Both the position numbers and the translations under genes were made by a program. Shown here in pieces: positions 56,783 to 64,000 of a stretch of DNA of 64,000 bases. Source of the stretch: Lepiota brunneoincarnata (lineage: Eukaryota > Basidiomycota > Agaricomycetes > Agaricales > Agaricaceae). The notes under the pieces are model-generated. The model did no database searches and was not told the DNA's origin. It was given only the letters and a program-made list of their open reading frames with translations. Location: contig JAEBUN010000023.1 of the NCBI GenBank assembly GCA_023014365.1, forward strand, positions 434,001 through 498,000, written 5' to 3'. How positions within the stretch are numbered: the first letter of the stretch is position 1; each line of letters opens with the position of its first letter.

Positions 56783-59700
56783 CCGTCTAACTTGGCCACT
56801 TAGTACTTGTAAGCGAGGTGCAAACAACAGGGCAATACGCACTTTGTTTCGTGTTTGGGAACTTCGTTGCGCTCAACACAGCGAGTAAGAGGGGGTTTTA
56901 TATCGCTAGCGAGGTTGGGCTGTATCTGAGATTCGGAGGCACTATTTCGAGGTAGACTCGTAGTTGCAATGAGCATTACAGCGTGCAACGCCACACTAGA
57001 AGGTCATTAGTCACCGAGAGAATGGAAGAAGGGGGTTGATAACGGTGTTTCATCAGAGGGCGAGGCTGCATAAAATGAAATCGATGACAGTCGACCGTAA
57101 TTCATTGCATGAGCTTGATCGACCGGTCACCACATCGAGGGTCTTGCAGCAGGGTTCCCACAGCGTGTCATTACTTTTGCAGCTTCTCAGCGTCAATTGG
57201 TCGCCCGTCAACCACGAGGAACCCAGGTTTGTCATAAGTTTGGTTACGTGAGAGCGTTCGGTGGAAATCCACGGGTAGCCTGCAGGCAGACGCATCGTTC
57301 CATCAGTATCTTCATTTTAATGTAACGAGGTAGCCTGCCTTTAGTCTTTAGACCTAGCCCGAATTGCGGTGCACGAGAAGTCGCAAGGTTCATTCCTAGT
57401 GGGAGGCGCCCATAATTTCACCAAATGCTGTTCAATCTAGGGGTACGGTTGCCGATACAGACACGGTCTAACTTTTACGAAAGAAGTACTGATCTGGTCC
57501 TAGTTCACACGGACCCTATGTCGTACACCGTCACACCGGCGAGATAATAGTAAAGAAAGCGAGAATATGGGATTTATCTCGGCCTGCCGCCACTGCGTGG
57601 CGTCCACCAATAGCCAATTAGATTAACGATGATTAACCCTGCGTCGCGTACTATAGCTGCTGTGCCATCTACTCTGGCACCTAACTCTTGAGCAGCCTGA
57701 GTATTATCACTGCCATTAGGGACATGTTTCTAGTCCTCCCAATATCGCTACTTCCATCAGCTCGGACGGCTCGCTTGACCTCAAAACCACCCTACACAAT
57801 ATAAACATACAGTTTCATGTAATCTAGCATTTCAGGGAAGGTATATGCACGTTCACATGGAGGGAGGAGTGACAGGAGTAGCGTGCTTGAGAAATTTGAC
57901 AGAAAAGCAAAAGTTTTGCAACCGATGCATGTATAAAGAATGACAGGAAATTGTGAAATCTGATGATAAACTATATAGATACAGACAGACAAGAGTAAGC
58001 AGGGTCCTGGAAATATAGAAAATATGTTAGGAAGGCATTGTGCTACCGGGGGGCTTGAGCACAATACCTCGGGAGTTTTCAGCCCATAGGGTGTCTCACA
58101 TCGAAAGCCGTCTTCAAGTCGGGGTGCACGACAGTTTCCCCTATCTAAGCACGACCAAGTTTGCACCTGAGGCTCGCACCCCCCAGGAAAATAATGGAGG
58201 GTGGTCTGGGGACTGCGCCTCGGCTGCCTTTCAACAGGCTTCCAAAAACTATCTCCCACTATTCCTTGTCCGACCGCTCCTTTTACCATCCCAAACTTTC
58301 TTGACACTCACCAACGTCTTTAACTCCATATCCGGCACCCTTGAATCCATGTGGTAAGTAGGGTTAGAAAGCGAGTGCAGTTGGGTCCGTCAGTCGCGAG
58401 GCTTCGATCCAGGAGAGTGAGAGGGAGGCAAAGGGAGAGAGCGAGAGGGAGAGGGTCGAAAACTTAGATAACTCATAAATGAGAAAGGGTGTATTTCTCT
58501 ACCTCGTAACACATTTTTCTGGCAAGTTTTTATACTACGAGGGGATGTTTTTGGATGGAGAAAGAGCAGTTTGAAACGCGAGGAGAAAAGAAAAAAAGTA
58601 CCTACGGAATTTTATATAGAAACTGGTAACATATGGTTTTACCAAGGAAGGGGGGAGACACGAGAGAAAGGAAAAAGAAAGTTGCCTACGCGATCTGTTG
58701 TTTGCATGAGGTGTCCACATGTACTGGTGGGTCGCGTTTAATGTGTTTAAGTGGTGAACGGGCTGGAAACACATGGGTGCTGTGGTTGTCTCCACGATCT
58801 CGTCTGGATTAGTGGAAGAGGGGATGACGAGTGCTGTGCGAGCAGCCGCTGTCCACCCTCCACAAGCCTGGCCTGACACCCCCCCCTTCCACCTCTCCAA
58901 CACACCGCAGAACAACATAAGATACATGGTAGTTAAAAAACTCTGTTAATTTATGTAACATTATCTTCTTCATCTTTCTTCCCCCTCTCTCCACTCTTCC
59001 AGATTCTTAGAAATTTTGGGACATACATATCGTCCATTGTTCCCAGAGCACAAAAGCCCCATGTACTCAGTAGGAACAACAGCTAATCTACAACTTTAAC
59101 TCGCTCTTGACATCTCTTCCGTCTTCTCTCTGATTCCTTCTCTATCTCTCACTGATCCTCTCCCCCAGTCTCATTTTTACCTTATATCGGTGCCCCAATT
59201 TTTGGGACATGTTTGTCTTGTATCTGCTCATTGCCCCATATCACATCAAGTCCACGCGCAGGGCGGTTCCTCAGCAAACTGGCCATCGCTACGCAACTCT
59301 ACCATACCACTGGCTATTCTACTGGGTTGGAATATAAGCAACAGACAAATGCTGTTGCGCTCACATCCCAGAGTTCTTTAACACTCCATAAACCATCCCT
59401 TCAGTGGCACTGTGTGAGACAGTTCGGACAGACGGGAAACATGATCAGTCCCGGGTTGTGTTACTAGACCACGGCTTGTTGGCTCCGGAATAATAGAGCA
59501 TGAATACCGAGAGACTCACCCAAATCAATCAGTGAAACTTGCTCGATAGTTCTCCAATCTCTCGCGATCCCTGGTGTCTCTAGAGGTGTGGGCTGGGTGT
59601 GTTTGGCAGAGGCCCGGAACGATTCACAAGACATATCATGATTTTTAGCTGTCTCCTCGGGCCCTCTCCTCTTCACTTTCCCTGTTTCAATGTATCTTGA

Positions 59701-60172
59701 CCTGTTATTAATGCTTCCCATTCGTTTTACGCTGATCTTTACTGCTAGAATTTCGCATTTTTCCAGTGACTCATTGGTTCACTTAGTTCTACTTTTCTAT
59801 CTATCAGGCGCTGCAGGATGTCAAGAATATGGCTGCAACTGACTCTTTCATGACGATCCTGGGATTCATTATCAGAGCGATGCTCGTCTAAGGGCCCTCT
59901 AGACTAGCCCAACTCTTTTATGTGAAGGGGAGTTGCAAAAAGACACTTTACCTTGGCCTCATCAAGCTTTTGACTAACACAGCATCAAATGAGGTACGAC
60001 GTGTCTTAGGCAAAGCACTAAATGCTACTTTCTGCACCACGGCGCACACCTACCATTCTAGCAGTGCGGAAACAATGCTTAGGATTGGAAATGGTAGCGT
60101 CAGTGATTTTGGCCCTTGCTTATCAACGGATTGATATGAGAGGGGGTCCGGCGGGGTGATATAGAGTGCTTG
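56783..60172. other. Gene-poor 3.4-kb region
   Basis: The left end is the promoter of the 577-residue protein. A 171-codon minus-strand ORF (58307-57792), a 130-codon one (58927-58535) and an 85-codon one (59721-59464) have no signal, domain or splice partner I can recognise. G/A-rich simple sequence lies at 58415-58460 (GAGAGGGAGGC-type) and 58570-58680. Confidence 0.4.
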
Positions 60173-60453
60173 TAGCTACAGTGGATCTGACCTTGGATAT
60201 GTGAATGGGCGACTTCTGTCAAAAGAACAACAACCAGCCATCCGGATATTTTGATTTGGAACGTGATGATATCGTTTTGGGCGCTAGCAAGTTGCATTGC
60301 GGCGATGACATTGAGCACAAGAGAGACAGCCCGTTGTCAGCTCGTCGATATAAGCTATCCTTAGTCCACCTACTTTGCTACTCATTATGTGCGCCTAGTG
60401 CTTGCTATCCGATAAGAAAGCAACATGGCTCGTAATGTGTTCTCACCGCCTGA

Positions 60454-60903
60454 TGAAGATTAACGAGTCGTGCTCGCGACTGAGATAAAGAAAAGGCGAG
60501 TGGGACCGACGAAACGGTCGCCAGGGCTCAAGTCCGTCGGGAGCGAAGGGGGACAAACGAGTGTGATACTTAGATGAGTAAAGACAGTGGGTTCGAGATA
60601 TGAAAAGACGGAAGAAAAGGATCGAGACGAAAAGCGGGTCTGAAGAACTAACTGAGGTGCACGAGCACCCGAGCTTTATACTACCTAGAGGACAATTAGC
60701 TATGACTACTAGAATACGTCGCGAAGGGAGAAGAATGAGTATCTACGGAAACAGAGGTGAGAACTACGCTAGAGGAGGAGAGGGGCATTGCGCCACCGGG
60801 AAGCACAATGTCTCGGGAGTCGAGACACGTCGGGACTGATAGCACAATTGCAAGGAGGGAGCGCGCATGAAGTTCCGCTTGCGAGCGCATTTCCTCCCTC
60901 ACA
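60454..60903. mobile_element. Probable solo LTR (retrotransposon remnant)
   Basis: The matching position in the 52.7-kb copy (about 52900-52910, TTCTCACCACCCAATAATAG) has no insertion. Here 450 nt interrupt it. The insert begins TGAAGATTAACG and ends CCCTCACA, giving TG...CA ends, and is flanked by CTGA on both sides (60450-60453 and 60904-60907); counting the next base, CTGAT flanks both sides. It has no coding capacity. TG/CA ends and a 4-5 bp target duplication fit an LTR left after recombination. A MITE-like element is the alternative, but the ends are not inverted repeats. Confidence 0.6.
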
Positions 60904-61462
60904 CTGATAATAGCGGGAACTCTTTTGCGCGATTCTCGGATCCGGTCGTTGCAACGTTGAGCAACGGTGTCATGTACACGCTTGGTTTCCCCGAACTTGA
61001 GCGCGATCTCGCCGGAAGGAACGGTGTGTGTGGTAAATAACCAAGGACCACGTTAGAGACACCCGTGGATAATCGATTAACATCATTGATGCTAGGCCAT
61101 AACATAAAAAAAACAACTTCCGACTTTTACTGGGACAAACATCAGATGAGTCAAGCCAAGGTGTGTCCTAGCGGCCATGGTCAACCGCCGGAACGTTGGA
61201 TGATAATTTTGACCTGCCTTTGGTCCGTGTTTACCGCGAGCGCAGCATAGCATCCGATAACCAATCAATCCTGCTCGTCCGACCATGACCGAGTCATTGA
61301 TCTCAACATCGACGGCCTCCTGCCGTTGTACCCTATTTCCACTCACTGCGTACGGTACATGCTGTTCTCCCCCCCTTCACGAGCTCCCTGCCATTGTCTT
61401 TCATAACGCAAACTCGTTGATGAGGATATAGTGGCATAATTTCTCTTTACTTCTGCCCTAGT

Positions 61463-62571
61463 ATGATGGACCTGGACAGCAGGTTCAAACTGATCGGCAC
61501 TGGGACTTCACTTGCACTATACGGCAAGCCTATTTAACGCCCCTCATATTTCTCAAGCTCACACAACCCAATAAATAGGCTTCAACATTTGCCTCTGTAT
61601 TCTGCTGATAACGAAACTTTACTGTCGCTCTGGGCCAACCTTTTCATACAGGACGAAACTCTTCTTCAACTTGGCAACATGTGCTTCCTTTGTTGCCGGC
61701 TCTGGGTATCTATCTCTCGACTTCTACACAACCGTGGTCGGGTTCACTGAACATGGTGATTATCCCGGGGGACCTGTTGCTTGGATGAAAGAAGGACAAG
61801 TCAGAGGTATCTGGCTGGGGGCTCGATGTTTCGGGTTGGCGTCTGCTTGGGTTTTGGACATGCTGCTGGTTGGTGTTCTTCAATGGGGTCCTTGATAGCT
61901 AAACTCAGTTACAGTCCAGCTTTACCAGTGTTTCATTATCTACTCCGTCCGCAAGAGGAGTATATGGATACTCGGATTCCCTGCTTTGTTCTTTATTTCT
62001 TCGCTAGGTAACGACTTACTTGCATCTCCTCCACTTCAATTTTTTCTAAGCGTGTTTTAGGCTCGGGTATTTACCTTATAGTATCTCCCTTCTCGGTTCC
62101 CAGGCTGTTGCCGCACATGATCCTCTGCAACTCGACGACAGTAGTCACAACCACGCTAATTGTTGCGAAACTTGTCCAACAGAAAAATAAGCTGCAGACC
62201 GAATTTGAAGGGGATAAGGAGATTACACGCCCATACACATCCCTCGTTCATATCCTCATCGAGAGCCATGGATTCTATGCAATCGTCTCACTTCTCTTCA
62301 TTGGCCTATTCGCTGCTAACCATGGTGCATGGAGGGTGGTACTGCCCAGTGTTCCACAAGTTGGTGTATGTTTGTTGTCACTTCAGATCCGTTCTGTTGT
62401 CTCAATGCTAACAACCTGACTTAGTTGATGTCACATCTCTTGGTTCGGCTTCGGGTGGTTCATAGTCGTGGAGACAATGTCGCTGCCCAGTTAGAGAAGA
62501 CCACAACGCCCATACAATTTGGTGGACACACTGCTGGAACCTTCGAAGGGAGTATGGCGGGTGACGAATAG
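61463..62571 (+). CDS. Basidiomycete seven-TM-like membrane protein, copy B
   Basis: Five exons (61463-61523, 61579-61868, 61929-62007, 62061-62365, 62425-62571) join in frame to 293 residues. Exons 1, 2 and 3 have exactly the same lengths as in copy A (61, 290, 79 nt). Blocks: FKLIGTGTSLALYG, NICLCILLITKLYCRS, FVAGSGYLSLDFYTTVVGFT, HGDYPGGPVAWMKEGQVRGI, CFIIYSVRKRSIWILGFPA, STTVVTTTLIVAKLVQQKN, EITRPYTSLVHILIESHGFY, IVSLLFIGLFAANHGAWRVV and LMSHLLVRLRVVHSRGDN. The first intron again has a GC donor (GCAAGC...AATAG). The coding frame is intact despite the duplication, so both copies appear to be under constraint or young. Function unknown, as for copy A. Confidence 0.8.
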
Positions 62572-62977
62572 GATGTGTTCACGACCATTGGTCCCATATA
62601 ACGGACATACGGACAATCGACTAGAATCTAATGGGTTGGTTTAGTCAGGTGTAATTATAGTAACAAGTGCCATTAATGCCTCATTTAAAAGTCTCTCAAC
62701 TTTTGAAAACGTTACCGGGATGGGAGTAGCTCTCGGCTATACATCTATCAACCCGCCATCGACAGGAAACTGGCACGCTCTATACCTTTCACAAACACTC
62801 GAGTTCTGCCTACCATGACCTCAAGTTTGATTTCTACGGAGGTGTTTGATGTAAGAAACACCACTAAGCTCAGCACTCGTTTACGACGAATATTGAGGCA
62901 AACGGTCTCAAAGGAAAGGTCTAGGTTAAATACAAATCAGCGTAGCTAAACGATCGTGTCCGAGAAGGAACGATATA

Positions 62978-63008
62978 CCCGCTGCATGTTTGCATGGCAT
63001 GCAGCGGG
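62978..63008. other. Perfect 11-bp inverted repeat
   Basis: CCCGCTGCATG (62978-62988) and CATGCAGCGGG (62998-63008) flank a 9-nt loop that itself contains GCATGG. It lies in the otherwise featureless 62.6-63.5 kb stretch. Could be a protein-binding dyad or hairpin. Confidence 0.6.
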
Positions 63009-63539
63009 GTCCAGACTCACTGTCTCGACTCTCGCGTTGTGTCCCTGTGGTCTCAGGGACGCGTTTGCGCGCTCCGACATTTGAGAGGGCCAGGTGATGT
63101 AAGCCCACACATCCAACGCTCGACCTCTCCCTCCTTACCGTGTTCCAGAGTCATTCCTCAACAATTTGTCTCAGGAAAAGCTAGCAAACAAGCTTATAAC
63201 ATAGATAGCAGCTGCGACTTTGTTCCCTGCATCTGCTTGGGGCTCGGCTCATGCGGGTGATGAGATAATCGTTGTCAATAGTGAGGTAGATAAAGAGCGA
63301 CCTGACTAGTGTTGTGATGGGGGATTGGCCTGTATTTCAGTAGCCTACTGATCGTGTAATACCTGGGGACAGATCTTGGTACTCTTCCATCAGGCTCCCC
63401 CCCAGCCGACTCACCTCGCGATGGCCTTGCAAGCTGGGAAGGCTGTTTGTCAGGGGCAAACAACTAATATATTAATTTTCTCGAGCCGCTGAGCACCAAA
63501 GTGGGCGAGTTGGCTGGGCAGCCTTCCCCTTACAAGTCC

Positions 63540-63695
63540 ATGGCAAAATCTGTCCAGTTTTCCATCGACGACACCTCACCTACGATTACATACTCCCCCT
63601 TTCCGGACACTTTCTCTCAACTTCCCATGTGGGTGACTTTCATCGCAGTACTATATGACCAATATCAAAATGGGCCTAACCAAAAAGCCGAATAA
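63540..63695 (+). pseudogene. Possible exon fragment of an unknown secreted/membrane protein
   Basis: SVQFSIDDTSPTITYSPFPD resembles the opening beta-strand block (V-x-IDD-x-SP-x-I-x-YSP) of a common mushroom family of extracellular domains that precede a single membrane helix. Only this block is present; the frame then closes at 63695. The rest of the 62.6-63.9 kb interval shows nothing more. Confidence 0.3.
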
Positions 63696-63906
63696 TTATC
63701 TGCTCCGGCTTTTGATCCATGTTTTTTTATCATGAGGATCCAATCGCCGATCAAACTGCTCGTTGCAAGGTCTCTGAAGCCCCCGACCGCAGTAACGTAT
63801 TTCAAGATCCACTGCGCGCAGCACTTGCTGCGCCCCCACGGCCCAAAGCTTACTGAGAAAGCATCCTCAAGCGCTACCTCCGTTCGTTCCACAACTACCC
63901 AATCCA

Positions 63907-64000
63907 ATGGTAGACTCAGACAGCAGGTTCAAGTTAATTGGCACTGGGGTCTCACTTGTATTATACGGCAGGTCCATCTATATTCCTTACATCAATCTTC
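63907..64000 (+). CDS. Seven-TM-like membrane protein, copy C (cut by window end)
   Basis: MVDSDSRFKLIGTGVSLVLY is colinear with exon 1 of copies A and B and is again 61 nt long (63907-63967). It is followed by a first intron beginning GCAGGT. The DNA upstream of the ATG does not match copies A and B, so the shared unit begins close to this start codon. The rest lies outside the window. Confidence 0.65.
   Translation, partial: MVDSDSRFKLIGTGVSLVLYGRSIYIPYINL

Larger units (their letters stand above)
60173..62710 (+). repeat. Segmental duplication containing membrane gene B
   Basis: Partner of 52660-54560; differs by the 450-bp insertion at 60454-60903 and scattered substitutions and small indels. 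Confidence 0.85.

Noticed and set aside
57792..58307. 171-codon minus-strand ORF
   Set aside because: Mixed composition without motif; hydrophobic and polar stretches change abruptly as in chance ORFs, and no neighbouring exons fit.
60600..60839. 79-codon ORF inside the 450-bp insertion
   Set aside because: It lies within the probable LTR, has no retroelement protein motif and is best explained as chance.

Overview
The window is nuclear DNA of a filamentous basidiomycete, most likely an Agaricomycete. Genes are broken by many short introns (about 45-65 nt, mostly GT-AG), and several encode membrane-protein families I know mainly from mushroom genomes. I saw no tRNA, rRNA, CRISPR array or prokaryotic gene. 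All names rest on reading the translation by eye; no search was run.

Layout. 2.1-6.1 kb: a tiny secreted six-cysteine peptide, a conserved multi-pass membrane protein and a membrane-anchored short-chain dehydrogenase. 7.5-11.0 kb: a GtaA-type (DUF5127/DUF4965/DUF1793) secreted or surface enzyme with a C-terminal membrane anchor. 11.9-13.5 kb (-): the chitin synthase export chaperone CHS7. 13.6-19.5 kb: gene-poor, with one convincing orphan exon on the minus strand. 19.6-22.6 kb: a PHO80/PCL-type cyclin with a long disordered tail. 22.6-27.4 kb: gene-poor, with a cluster of long C and then G homopolymers. 28.0-32.8 kb: the meiotic crossover factor ZIP4/SPO22. 33.9-37.5 kb (-): a second GtaA-like gene. 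38.6-40.8 kb (-) and 41.1-43.1 kb (+): a divergent pair, UTP18 (18S rRNA processing) and mitochondrial PSD1 (phosphatidylserine decarboxylase). 43.4-49.4 kb: a tandem segmental duplication holding two serine carboxypeptidase copies; the left copy also carries a broken 5' end of the cullin gene. 49.3-52.2 kb: CUL4. 52.7-64.0 kb: three copies of one 7-TM-like membrane protein gene (two complete, one cut by the window end), a single-exon 577-residue membrane protein on the minus strand, and a probable solo LTR inside one of the duplicated segments.

The genes do not form a single pathway. The clear housekeeping genes (CHS7, UTP18, PSD1, CUL4, ZIP4, cyclin) act in cell wall traffic, ribosome assembly, phospholipid synthesis, ubiquitin ligation, meiosis and CDK control. 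Between them lie fast-changing surface, secreted and duplicated genes.

A caution for every gene model: many exons, including those of single-copy and essential genes, need one base removed to stay in frame, and nearly all these breaks go the same way (+1). This looks more like insertion errors in the assembly than mass pseudogenisation. Coordinates below are therefore gene spans, with introns and small frame breaks inside them.
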